In this document: positions 44,306 through 52,542 of the stretch, piece after piece
How the letters are laid out: every line of letters begins with the position of its first letter
Position numbering within the stretch: the first letter of the stretch is position 1
Assembly: GCA_031552145.1 (NCBI GenBank)
Contig: JAVBMV010000005.1
Coordinates: 186,001-250,000 of the forward strand
DNA: 64,000 nucleotides
DNA from: JAVBMV01 sp031552145
GTDB lineage: Bacteria > Myxococcota > Myxococcia > Myxococcales > UBA5297
Direction: 5' to 3'
Notes under the pieces: generated by a model
The model's input: the letters and a program-made list of their open reading frames with translations, nothing else
What the model was told of the DNA's origin: nothing
Database searches by the model: none
Made by a program: the position numbers and the translations under genes

Positions 44306-45328
44306 ATGATGCGAGTCGGTTCGGTCCTTTGTGCGGCATTTCTTATTGCTGGCGGCGCGGCTGTAGCAAACGCCCAGATTCTCGATGTCGCGAGCACGTC
44401 TTCGACGCCAGCCGTCAAGGCTTCGAGCGTGGGCGGAAAGTCCATCACGATCACTAATACTGGAGGCTCCTCTTCTTACGGCGTGGATGCCACAGTGACC
44501 GCAGGGAGCGGTACCTACACCTATTCATACGGTGTGAACGCCGTCGCCAAGGATGCCTATAGTGCTTACGGCATTACCGCGACCGGCCAGGGCAACGGGA
44601 CTACATCGTCCTATGCGTACGGGGCATCACTATCGGCTTCACGCGGCGGCTATCGGACCACCGGCGCGGCGATTGCTGTGTCCGGCCCGGCCTCCTATTT
44701 GTACGGCGTCGACTCTTCCATCAGTGGGAGCGGAGGAGCGGTCTACGGCGTTATGTCGAGGGTCAATGGCAGTTTTACTAGCAGCATCTTCGGGTTCAAT
44801 GCTGTTGTGACTAACACCCTGACGTCCGGTCAGGGTCCCGTATATGGTGGCCATTTCTACGCCACTGGTGGCACTACGAATTATGGCATTTTTGCTCAGG
44901 CGAGCGGCAACACCTCTTATGCCGCATGGTTTACCGGCAACGTCGTGGTCATAGGCACTATTTCTCAGAGCTCAGATCTCCTCATCAAGAGGGACATTGC
45001 GGATATGCGTCACGGTGCACTCTCCCAGGTTCTCTCTCTCAAGCCGAAGACGTACCGCTTCAACACTGATGACCCTGCCTTCGCGTCGTTTCATCTCTCG
45101 GATGATGAACAGATCGGCCTTATCGCTCAGGACGTAGCCAAAGTGGTGCCACAGGCGGTCACAATGGTGGTTGTGCCTCATCCCGATGTCGAGAAGCAGG
45201 AGAGCGTGACGAAGCAACCAGACACGCTACTCACTGTTGATTACTCCAAGCTCGTCCCTGTTCTGATCAAGGCGATCCAGGAACAACAGGCGCAGATTGA
45301 CGCACTCAGGGCGCTCGTCAAGCCGTAG
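44306..45328 (+). CDS. Secreted protein with C-terminal S74 intramolecular chaperone domain
   Basis: The 340-residue protein has a signal peptide (1-24, ending AAVANAQ). The central region of about 190 residues is rich in Gly, Ser, Thr and Tyr, with short repeats (YGVDATVTAGSGTYTYSYGVNA, SYAYGASLSASRGG), suggesting a beta-helix or fibre. The C-terminal part (from about 222) matches the peptidase S74 chaperone of phage tail spikes and bacterial surface fibres. The self-cleavage pair is Ser223 and Lys228 (S-D-x3-K), followed by LSLKPKTYRF and EQIGLIAQDVAKVVP. A trimeric fibre that releases its chaperone is expected. Base composition is less GC-rich than its neighbours. Confidence 0.82.
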   Translation: MMRVGSVLCAAFLIAGGAAVANAQILDVASTSSTPAVKASSVGGKSITITNTGGSSSYGVDATVTAGSGTYTYSYGVNAVAKDAYSAYGITATGQGNGTTSSYAYGASLSASRGGYRTTGAAIAVSGPASYLYGVDSSISGSGGAVYGVMSRVNGSFTSSIFGFNAVVTNTLTSGQGPVYGGHFYATGGTTNYGIFAQASGNTSYAAWFTGNVVVIGTISQSSDLLIKRDIADMRHGALSQVLSLKPKTYRFNTDDPAFASFHLSDDEQIGLIAQDVAKVVPQAVTMVVVPHPDVEKQESVTKQPDTLLTVDYSKLVPVLIKAIQEQQAQIDALRALVKP

Positions 45329-45359
45329 CATCCCATGGCCCGCTCGCAAAGGAGTTATC

Positions 45360-46202
45360 ATGAGAACGACATTCTGCCCAGTGGCGTTCATGCTCTTGCT
45401 TGGATTGCAAGGGACCGCGAACGCACAAGTTGTTGTCCAACCTGCCAGTCCCACCAAGACAGTCCGTTGGGATCCTAGTGGGAATATTGTCCTGCCCGGT
45501 GCCTGCTACAGTAAGGTGTCCCCGCTGCCGGCCGGAGAAGTCACGATGTTTGGAAACAAGGCTGTCGTTTTCGGCGGCAATTTATACGTCGCTGGAACTA
45601 TTTACTACGATTACGTTGGTACTTTCCCTGCTGGCGTCAAATTCCAAGACGGAAGCGTGGTCTTGGCAACTGTGACCAGTCAGGGCGATCTTTACCTCAG
45701 AGGTCGATGTGTGAAGCCGCCGCCCGTGTCAGTGTGTTCATACACAAAGTGGGAACCGGCGCGATGGGCCCCGCCCGTAGAGTATTACAACAATTGCTAC
45801 AACTACGGCAATGACACGATTACCAATACATACGCTCAGCCTGGACTAGCGTCGACGGGTACTATGTGCAGTAGCCAGCAACTGTACGATCCCTCATGCG
45901 TGCAGGCCGGCGCGATCAGTGACGGCCTAGTATGGATCGGCTGGGCATTCCCTGGCAATCAATATCAGTGCGCTGACGGAGGTCATATCGTTTTTTTAGC
46001 AATTGCGCCAGGCTATGACTACCACTGGTGGCGTCTCGACAGAGCGCATGGCACCTGGTCGCACAAACCGGGAGGAACGCCTGTTCGGAACACTGATGGG
46101 TCCAATAACACTATCTCTAACCCGTTACTAGCCAACAGAGGAGGTTACACGGTTGACGGTGGCTTCTTCTGCACATGCGGCGGTAACGCGAATATTGAAT
46201 GA
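45360..46202 (+). CDS. Secreted protein with Cys/His/His motif set, unknown function
   Basis: The 280-residue protein has a signal peptide (1-22, ending GTANAQ). The first 120 residues are beta-rich and not recognised. The second half has a striking pattern: YYNNCYNYGNDT (C146), then AQPGLAS, DGL, CADGGHIVFLAIAPGYDYHWWRL (H222) and GTWSHKPGGTP (H235), ending GGFFCTCGG. One Cys and two His in this order resemble a papain-like or NlpC/CHAP-like catalytic set, but this is inference. From memory, similar NCYNY...AQPG...HWxR...WSHKPG sequences occur in unrelated bacteria without a named function. AAAGGAG precedes the ATG at 45360. It is followed by two FSGxPNPT-domain genes. Confidence 0.72.
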   Translation: MRTTFCPVAFMLLLGLQGTANAQVVVQPASPTKTVRWDPSGNIVLPGACYSKVSPLPAGEVTMFGNKAVVFGGNLYVAGTIYYDYVGTFPAGVKFQDGSVVLATVTSQGDLYLRGRCVKPPPVSVCSYTKWEPARWAPPVEYYNNCYNYGNDTITNTYAQPGLASTGTMCSSQQLYDPSCVQAGAISDGLVWIGWAFPGNQYQCADGGHIVFLAIAPGYDYHWWRLDRAHGTWSHKPGGTPVRNTDGSNNTISNPLLANRGGYTVDGGFFCTCGGNANIE

Positions 46203-46216
46203 AGGAGGTTGTGATC

Positions 46217-46750
46217 ATGCGTTCAATGCTGATGATTTCTGCGGCGACTTTCGCTGTCTTGCTATCTCACAACGCTTTCGCTGGATCGCCCCAGGAGCCA
46301 CTGTCGGTTGAGATTGATGCCTTCTCTGGCCTGCCCAATCCGACATTTGTTCTGACTGAGGGTGATATTGCACTGCTGGCCGAAAAGCTTGCTGCTTACC
46401 ATAACAAGGCAACCGTGAGCCCCAATGCGGATGCTATCATCGACCGGAAGACCGCATATCCGGACGATCTCGGATATCGCCGAGTGAGGATTTATCGCAT
46501 AGTGGACGGCTCAAAAAGACCCGTGCTGGTTGCCGAGCGCAAAAGCATCATCTTTGTGAAAGGAGAAGCCGCCTTCCTTGGCCTGGTTTCGAACTCTGAT
46601 GCAAAGGTACAATCTGAGGCGGCAGACCTCCTTGCGCCCGATTCATCGAGCGCCGTAGAAAAATTCTTGATTGATTTGGCGTTCACGAAAGGAGTGATCT
46701 CGGGCGTCGTAAAAGATATGGCAATCAAGGCGATCGACGCAAGACATTAG
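46217..46750 (+). CDS. Secreted FSGxPNPT-domain protein
   Basis: The 177-residue protein starts at ATG 46217, 14 bases after the previous stop, with AAGGAGG eight bases upstream. It has a signal peptide (1-22, ending NAFAG) and a domain that begins VEIDAFSGLPNPTF (31-44) and continues with LGYRRVRIY, SIIFVKG and a C-terminal IDLAFTKGVISG. The same domain is the C-terminal half of the next gene. I do not know its function. The tight coupling to the Cys/His/His protein suggests that they act on each other, for example as inhibitor, activator or substrate-binding partner. No cysteine is present in the mature part. Confidence 0.72.
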   Translation: MRSMLMISAATFAVLLSHNAFAGSPQEPLSVEIDAFSGLPNPTFVLTEGDIALLAEKLAAYHNKATVSPNADAIIDRKTAYPDDLGYRRVRIYRIVDGSKRPVLVAERKSIIFVKGEAAFLGLVSNSDAKVQSEAADLLAPDSSSAVEKFLIDLAFTKGVISGVVKDMAIKAIDARH

Positions 46751-46814
46751 TGTATTTGTTGGAGAGACGAGTGGGCGGTTCTGAAGCCGACTGCTCGGAG
46801 AAAGGAGAAGAGTC

Positions 46815-47771
46815 ATGAATCGGAAACACACGATGCTAATCGCTATTGTGTTCGTTGCGCTGGTGAATGCCTGCGCGGATGCGCCTGGGAATAGCGCGGC
46901 GCCGCCTAGCAATGCGCTGAACTTCGAACAGGGAGCGAATACGACGACGGACGATGCTAAGGAATGCGCCGAAGCGCACGAAACTGACACAGACTTATGC
47001 AAGAGGCGTGGAGTAGAATGCGGGTCCGTCGCTGGCGTGGACACATGCGGTGTTGTGCGAGATGTCGAGAGCTGCGGCGTATGCCCGAAGTCTCTGGCCT
47101 GCAAGAGTGGGCGGTGCGTCGATCTCGATTCGGTTGGCGGTGAAGAAACTGTGAAGTCAGCCGACGAAAACACTGGAGACGCGCCCTCGTCGGACGCGCC
47201 ATGTGCTGATGGCGCAAAGGAGAAGGCTGCGGAGTTCTGCGCGAGGAATAACGTACAATGCGGAGCAGCGGCCGGGGAAGACCGCTGCGGCGTCTATCAG
47301 AAGTTCGATTGCGGCGAGTGCTCTGTCGAACGGTTCTGCGAATTAGGACGCTGCCAAGATAAACCACGCGGAGGAAGTGCGATCGTAGAGATCGACGCCT
47401 TTTCCGGGCTGCCAAACCCGACATACGAGATCAGTTTGGATGCTGCGGAAGAATTATTTGCCACGAGCTGCGAACTGCTCATTGGAACGTCGGAGCCGAA
47501 GGAGTCGTTCTACAAGGGCGACCCGGGTTACCGTGGGGTCATCGTTCGTCGGCCCGACAGCGCGCCGACAATTTACGTCTCGAAGGGAGTTCTCTTCGTT
47601 GCAAAGGACTCCCCGCCTGTCGCTTGTCTGAGCCAGCTAAAGGACGCTGATCTCGTCGGTAAAGACCCAGACAGTGCTCTTGAGATGCAGCTCGTTGGCC
47701 TGGCTTTCGACAATGGTGTCATCTCGGCAGAACTGTTTGACAGGATATCGGGTTCGATCAAGAAGCCGTAA
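46815..47771 (+). CDS. Lipoprotein with two Cys-rich repeats and FSGxPNPT domain
   Basis: The 318-residue protein has a lipobox (VNAC, C20). Two cysteine-rich repeats follow, at 62-101 and 142-180, each of the type CxxxxVxCG...CGV...CGxC...C...GRC. The last part is an FSGxPNPT domain starting VEIDAFSGLPNPTY (191-204) and ending QLVGLAFDNGVIS. The domain is a paralogue of that in the preceding gene. The Cys-rich repeats resemble the Dickkopf-like modules of other surface lipoproteins in this window, so this is probably a membrane-anchored version of the soluble domain. AAAGGAG precedes the ATG at 46815. A terminator follows. Confidence 0.78.
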   Translation: MNRKHTMLIAIVFVALVNACADAPGNSAAPPSNALNFEQGANTTTDDAKECAEAHETDTDLCKRRGVECGSVAGVDTCGVVRDVESCGVCPKSLACKSGRCVDLDSVGGEETVKSADENTGDAPSSDAPCADGAKEKAAEFCARNNVQCGAAAGEDRCGVYQKFDCGECSVERFCELGRCQDKPRGGSAIVEIDAFSGLPNPTYEISLDAAEELFATSCELLIGTSEPKESFYKGDPGYRGVIVRRPDSAPTIYVSKGVLFVAKDSPPVACLSQLKDADLVGKDPDSALEMQLVGLAFDNGVISAELFDRISGSIKKP

Positions 47772-47797
47772 GGAAGCGATCATCCCGAACGCATGGG

Positions 47798-47831
47798 CGT
47801 GGGTGGGGGCTTGCCTTACCCACGTCTTTTT
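47798..47831 (+). terminator. Terminator after the accessory gene group
   Basis: CGTGGGT (47798-47804) and ACCCACG (47818-47824) form a seven-pair stem, followed by TCTTTTT. It suits the end of the transcript carrying the FSGxPNPT genes. Confidence 0.6.
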
Positions 47832-48213
47832 GCGCCCTTCATGGCTTTGTCTGCGAATGGAGAATCGGAGCAGGAGACTAATCCCCCTCGCAGAAAGGCC
47901 GTCGGCGGCACAGGCGATCGCATCTGTACTGTGACCCCTCAGCGACGGCGGGAAGACGCGACAAGCTGAGGCGATCGAAGCTCCTCCGAGACGAAGGAGG
48001 AGAAGGAGATGGGGAGCGAAAGACGGTGCCCGTTCAGTGAGTACCGTTCCTGCTGGGCCAAGGCGACGGTGTATGTTCAACCGCTCGTTCCGCGGTCAAA
48101 TAGTCCCCGTCAATGCGATGCAGTAATCCCCGCCGTCGACGCCTTCGTTTATCGAGGTGACGGACAACAAGTGGGCTTGATCCAGTCTAGTGGATACCTG
48201 AGCTGACATAAGC
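47832..48213. other. Gap without recognisable gene at right end of accessory segment
   Basis: This 380-base stretch lies between the terminator and the convergent end of the Ig-repeat gene. Short open frames exist on both strands (up to about 147 codons), but none has a ribosome binding site or protein-like composition. I see no transposon end, tRNA fragment or direct repeat. It may be decayed sequence. Confidence 0.5.
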
Positions 48214-51200
48214 CTATCTGATCCGTAGAATGGCCAGGTTGCTCGTCGAGCTCGAGGTGGTGTCGACGTAGGCTACATAGAGTTCGCCGTTCGCGCCGAA
48301 GGCGAGTGATGGACGGTGCGCGGCGTTGAGCTTCAGGCGCGTAACCCAGTTCGAGGAGAGCTGGGCCATATTGGCGCAGCTGTCGTAGGTGGTGGCGACG
48401 CTGGTGTTCAGGTAGCCGCTGCCGTCGATCATCGCGATGGCCGTGTTTCTGTTGGTGGCGGCGAGCGCCAACTGGGAGCCACCCGACATCTTGACCATCG
48501 TGAGTGGGCTCCAGGCGCTCTCGTCGGAGGGAGTGGAAGAGCACTTCAGGGCGACCATGGTGTTCGGGCCGCTCGTCTCAACCCAGGCGACGAGCGCGTT
48601 GCTGGAGCCATTGGGGTTGGCCTCTAGAGTGGCGGGCGCCAGGCCCGTGTGCGAGCCAATGCTGCGCCCCAAGCCATAAGAGATGACCGGGGTACCCGTG
48701 GGGCCGTAATAGACGGTCGAAAACTGATTGGGCCAAAACTCCGAGGAGAGGATCGCCGCGCCGTGGGAGAATAGAGAGCTCGAGTTGAGGGTGTGGGTGA
48801 GCGTCTGCACGGGATAAAAGACACTGGTGTTTCCTTCGGTGCGGACCTTGGCGCTCTCTCCAGAGAGCCACATCGCGCGTCCCAGAAGCACGTGCCGGGT
48901 GCAGTCGCTCGATAAGGGAGAAGCGTAGAGGGTGCAGTACGCCTTTGGCGGGAGCATGGTCGCGGTTCTATCGCTCGCGAGGGCGCCGCTCTCGAGCTGG
49001 GTGCGCGCTCCGCGCGCGGTGGTGATGAGCGAAAAGTTATTCGTGGTGTCGACGAGCATCGAATAGTCGAGCGTCGGCGGCATGGGTCCGCTCGGGAGCG
49101 TCGTGGAGAGGGCGAAGTCGTGCAGCCTCGCCGCCGAGGTCTCCGTGGAGGCCTGTATCAGGGCCCCATTGTCGGAGGTAAGCGCGAAGACCTTGGCGTC
49201 GTTATTGGCGCAGGTGGCCGCCACAAACGGGCGGTTGTCGGCGTCGATGCGAACGACTGGATTGGTGCAGAGCTGCCCCGTGGTCCGAGCGGTCGCATCG
49301 AGCGCGAGCGACTTGGGGGCAGTGAGAAACTTGAAGGTGCCCGGGTTGGCGAGCGGATTTCCGGCTGGATCGCGCGCGATGTTGGATACAGTGACCTCGA
49401 GCGAGGTGTAGGCGGGCGCATTGATAGAGAGCTTGTCGGCCGTGGTCGTGCTGGATAAGACGTAACTCGCGCCGGTTCCCGAGGTAAAGGAAAGCTCTCG
49501 GGTGAGCGGCTCCGAGTAAGTGAGTATTGGCGCGTTGGCGGTGACGAGCCGCTCGGCGGCGAGCGAAACGGTGGGCGCGATCCTATCGACGTGGACCGAG
49601 CGCGCCGCTTGGGCCGAGCGGTTGCCGGCCAGGTCATCCACAGTGATGGTGAAGGAGAGCTCGCCATTCAAGGTGCTGTTCCCGGTACACTTGGCGCTCC
49701 AGGTCATGTTGGCACCCACCGTCACGGTGCAGTTGGTGGTGCCGAACTTCGCCGCGAAGGATGAAGGGAGCAGGCTGGGGTTGCTGTCGGCGAAGGTGCC
49801 GTTTGCCGAGAACTCCGTCATGGCCGCGTTGTAGATCGCTCCGGTACAGGGCGGGCATTTGGTCGCGGTGCAGGTGGGGCAAGCGCCATCGGCGGAGGGG
49901 GTCGTTATCGCGATCGTCGGCTTCTGGGTGTCGCGCTTCCAGGTATAGCTGGCCTCCACGCCGTTTCCCGCCGCGTCGGTCGCCATCAGCTTTGCTGTGT
50001 GAACCGAGCCTTCGATGCCTGTGGGGATCATATCGAAGGAGTATTTGCCCGTCTTGGCGTCGTGGGTGAGCGTCGCGGCGGCGCCGTCGATCTTCAGGGT
50101 GACACTACAGCTCTTGCAGTTTGCGACGGTGCATTCCGCCTTCGTCGGCGCGCCGAGGGGCTGGGCTGCTTGAATGGGGCAGGAGATGACGGGAGGCGCC
50201 GTGTCGACGGTGAGTGCGCGGGTCACCGTCGCCATATTGCCGTGGCTGTCTGTCGCGGTGACGACCACGGGAAGCGAGTGCTCCTCTTTGGCTGCTGGCA
50301 GCGAGAACTCAACTTCGAAGGGAGAGGTGCTGACCGTTACGCGCTCCCCGTTGAATGTGACCGCCCCCTCCGCGCCGCCTTTGTCAGAATAGCTGCCCCT
50401 GACGGTGAGCTTGTCGGAGAGCGCGTTGAGGATCGCGCCCGCGAGGGGCTGCGCCAGGGTAATAACGGGGGCGCGCCGATCCACATAGAATGTAATCGTT
50501 TCGCTGAGGGTCTCGTTTCCAGCGCTATCCATTGCTCGGTAGGCGAAGGTGTGCGCCGTGAGGTCTTCGTCGGCCAGCGTGTAGATGGCGCTCCAGAGCG
50601 GCTCTGTGTGTCGGAGCGGGAGCGCCACGCCGTCGATCAGCGCGGCGACGGAGAGGGACATGTCGCCATCAGAGGCGCCCGCGGCCAGGTCGAGTTTGCT
50701 CTCTTGGGCGGAGTAGCGCTCCTTCGGCAGCGCCGAGGGGGAGAGCGACGGGGCGACGGTGTCGACCCAGTAGGTGCGCTCGAAGAGGGTGCTGTTTCCC
50801 GCGCGATCGCGCGCGGCGAGCTTTAGTCGAAAGAGCTGCCTATCGATGATGGGAGCTTCGATCTGGATGGAGAAATGCCCCTCGATGAGGGTGATGGGAT
50901 GGAGTTCCGATTCCTTTTCCTCGGGCTCTCCCTCGGGCGCGAAGCTCCATGAGAGCGAAGCGAGCGAGGCCTCGGCGCAGGTACCCTGGACGCTCAGCGC
51001 TCTCTTGGCGAGAGAGAGGTGGCTCTCTTCGGCGGGCGCCTCCACGGAGAGGGTGGGCGCGGAGGTGTCGAGCAGGAAGCGCCTCTCGAGCCGAGTGCTG
51101 TTGCCAAGGTTGTCGATGGCGGTAACGGCGATGAGCTGCTCCTCGTCGTCTGCCTTTGGCAGCGGGAGCAGCTGAGTAAAACGGCCCGCCGTGTCGACGT

Positions 51201-52395
51201 CGGGGCGCAGCTTGGCTTCGCCATAGACGATCTCCACCGTCGCTGGCGTCTCGTCGAGCGAGCCAATGACGCTGAAGGGGAGGCGCTCCAGCGAGATGCG
51301 CTCCAGGGTGCCGCGCCGCTCCTGCAGGTTTGGATCGAAGGGGCTCTCGATGGTGATGGCGGGGCCCTTGCGCAGCAGGTGATAGCGCACCGAGCTGCTC
51401 GCCAAATTGCCGGCGATGTCGGTCGCTTCGACAGTGAGGAGGTGGGAGGAATCCTCGGCCGGAAGAGGGATTAGCTTGCTGAAGCTTCCATCGCTGGCCC
51501 GCACCAGCTCTTGGAGCGCGCCCCCGTCGATTCGGTAGCCGAAGGATTCGAGCGCCGCCTCGGCGAGGTTCCCCGCGAGAATCAATGTTCCCGAGGCGGG
51601 GCCGGAGTAGGTGCTCTCGTCGGCGGGAGAGGTGAGCGTCAGGATGGGCGCGACCGTATCGATGGAGAAGGGGCCGCTCTCGCGTTGGCTGCCATTTCCG
51701 GCGCTGTCGGTCGAGCGGACCCAGAAATGAAAGCGCTTGGGGGCCAGGTCACATTCCACCGGCACTCGGTACGCTACCAGTCGATCGTCCTGGGCGCCGT
51801 TCCAGGTCGCGCCGCCATCGTTCGACCATTCCGTAAGGAGGGCGTCGGGCGAGTCGTCCGAGAGCTTGGCTTCGAGCGAGAGCTCCAGGCCGCAGTCGGA
51901 ACGGGTGAACTGGGTGCGGGAGGGAAGCTCCAGGGTAATCCTGGGAGCGACCCGATCGACCGCGAGGGCCAGCTCCACTTGGGTGAGGTTGGAGAGCCTG
52001 TCGAGCGCGCGCAGGGTGACGGGAAAGGGGAGGAAGTCGGAATCCGTGGTCGGGAGGGTGAGGCTGAAAGCGTTTTCGATGAGGTCGAGGCGCTGGAAGG
52101 TCGTCCCGCGGTCGACGCTCCATTCCAGATGGCTGGGGCCCGCCCCTTTGCCATCGCTCAGCGCGCCCGAGATGGTCACTTCTCCACTGGCGAGAAGGGT
52201 CCCCTGCTGCGGCTGCAGGTCGATGAACTGGGGTCCCTCGCTCTCCACGGCGCAGATCCCCTTGTTGCAGAAGCCCTGAGAGCAGTCGCTGTCATTCTTG
52301 CAGGTAACTCCGTCGGAGATGGCGCCGCAGGCCGAGGACAGACTGAGTAGGAAGAGGGAGAGGGCGGTCGAGAGAATCGAAGTGGCGTTGCGCAT
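48214..52395 (-). CDS. Giant Ig-like-repeat surface lipoprotein
   Basis: The 1393-residue protein has a lipobox (LSSAC, C23) and one Cys-rich knot (C32, C38, C43, C48). About nine immunoglobulin-like repeats follow, each opening with a phrase like VDTVAPILTLTSP, LDTSAPTLSVEAP, VDRRAPVITLAQP or RDTQKPTIAITTP. The last 330 residues (from about 1060) are Thr/Ser-rich beta structure and may form a propeller. In one repeat (about residue 838) a cluster CPTCTATKCPPC is inserted, probably for disulfides. The ATG at 52395 has GAGGAG upstream; an in-frame ATG at 52518 is not favoured. It is the last gene of a minus-strand envelope group. Likely role: cell-surface adhesion or matrix. Confidence 0.82.
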   Translation of the reverse strand: MRNATSILSTALSLFLLSLSSACGAISDGVTCKNDSDCSQGFCNKGICAVESEGPQFIDLQPQQGTLLASGEVTISGALSDGKGAGPSHLEWSVDRGTTFQRLDLIENAFSLTLPTTDSDFLPFPVTLRALDRLSNLTQVELALAVDRVAPRITLELPSRTQFTRSDCGLELSLEAKLSDDSPDALLTEWSNDGGATWNGAQDDRLVAYRVPVECDLAPKRFHFWVRSTDSAGNGSQRESGPFSIDTVAPILTLTSPADESTYSGPASGTLILAGNLAEAALESFGYRIDGGALQELVRASDGSFSKLIPLPAEDSSHLLTVEATDIAGNLASSSVRYHLLRKGPAITIESPFDPNLQERRGTLERISLERLPFSVIGSLDETPATVEIVYGEAKLRPDVDTAGRFTQLLPLPKADDEEQLIAVTAIDNLGNSTRLERRFLLDTSAPTLSVEAPAEESHLSLAKRALSVQGTCAEASLASLSWSFAPEGEPEEKESELHPITLIEGHFSIQIEAPIIDRQLFRLKLAARDRAGNSTLFERTYWVDTVAPSLSPSALPKERYSAQESKLDLAAGASDGDMSLSVAALIDGVALPLRHTEPLWSAIYTLADEDLTAHTFAYRAMDSAGNETLSETITFYVDRRAPVITLAQPLAGAILNALSDKLTVRGSYSDKGGAEGAVTFNGERVTVSTSPFEVEFSLPAAKEEHSLPVVVTATDSHGNMATVTRALTVDTAPPVISCPIQAAQPLGAPTKAECTVANCKSCSVTLKIDGAAATLTHDAKTGKYSFDMIPTGIEGSVHTAKLMATDAAGNGVEASYTWKRDTQKPTIAITTPSADGACPTCTATKCPPCTGAIYNAAMTEFSANGTFADSNPSLLPSSFAAKFGTTNCTVTVGANMTWSAKCTGNSTLNGELSFTITVDDLAGNRSAQAARSVHVDRIAPTVSLAAERLVTANAPILTYSEPLTRELSFTSGTGASYVLSSTTTADKLSINAPAYTSLEVTVSNIARDPAGNPLANPGTFKFLTAPKSLALDATARTTGQLCTNPVVRIDADNRPFVAATCANNDAKVFALTSDNGALIQASTETSAARLHDFALSTTLPSGPMPPTLDYSMLVDTTNNFSLITTARGARTQLESGALASDRTATMLPPKAYCTLYASPLSSDCTRHVLLGRAMWLSGESAKVRTEGNTSVFYPVQTLTHTLNSSSLFSHGAAILSSEFWPNQFSTVYYGPTGTPVISYGLGRSIGSHTGLAPATLEANPNGSSNALVAWVETSGPNTMVALKCSSTPSDESAWSPLTMVKMSGGSQLALAATNRNTAIAMIDGSGYLNTSVATTYDSCANMAQLSSNWVTRLKLNAAHRPSLAFGANGELYVAYVDTTSSSTSNLAILRIR

Positions 52396-52542
52396 GGCAT
52401 CTCCTCGCGATGCAGGACGTAGATGCCAGCTCGCAGTTGCATGGCATGGGCCAGGAGGTCTCAGAGCGAGGAGGCTCTTCTTCCGTTGCATCGGGTGGCT
52501 CGAAGTGGTGCAGCGCATGTCACTCTCCGGGACAGCGGGGAC

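Noticed and set aside
44306..45328. Prophage or tailocin remnant because of the S74 domain
   Set aside because: A Sec signal peptide is present and no capsid, tail, lysis or integrase gene lies nearby.
47637..48080. Minus-strand frame of 147 codons in the accessory gap
   Set aside because: No ribosome binding site; it overlaps the 3' end of the sound gene at 46815 and its translation resembles no protein.
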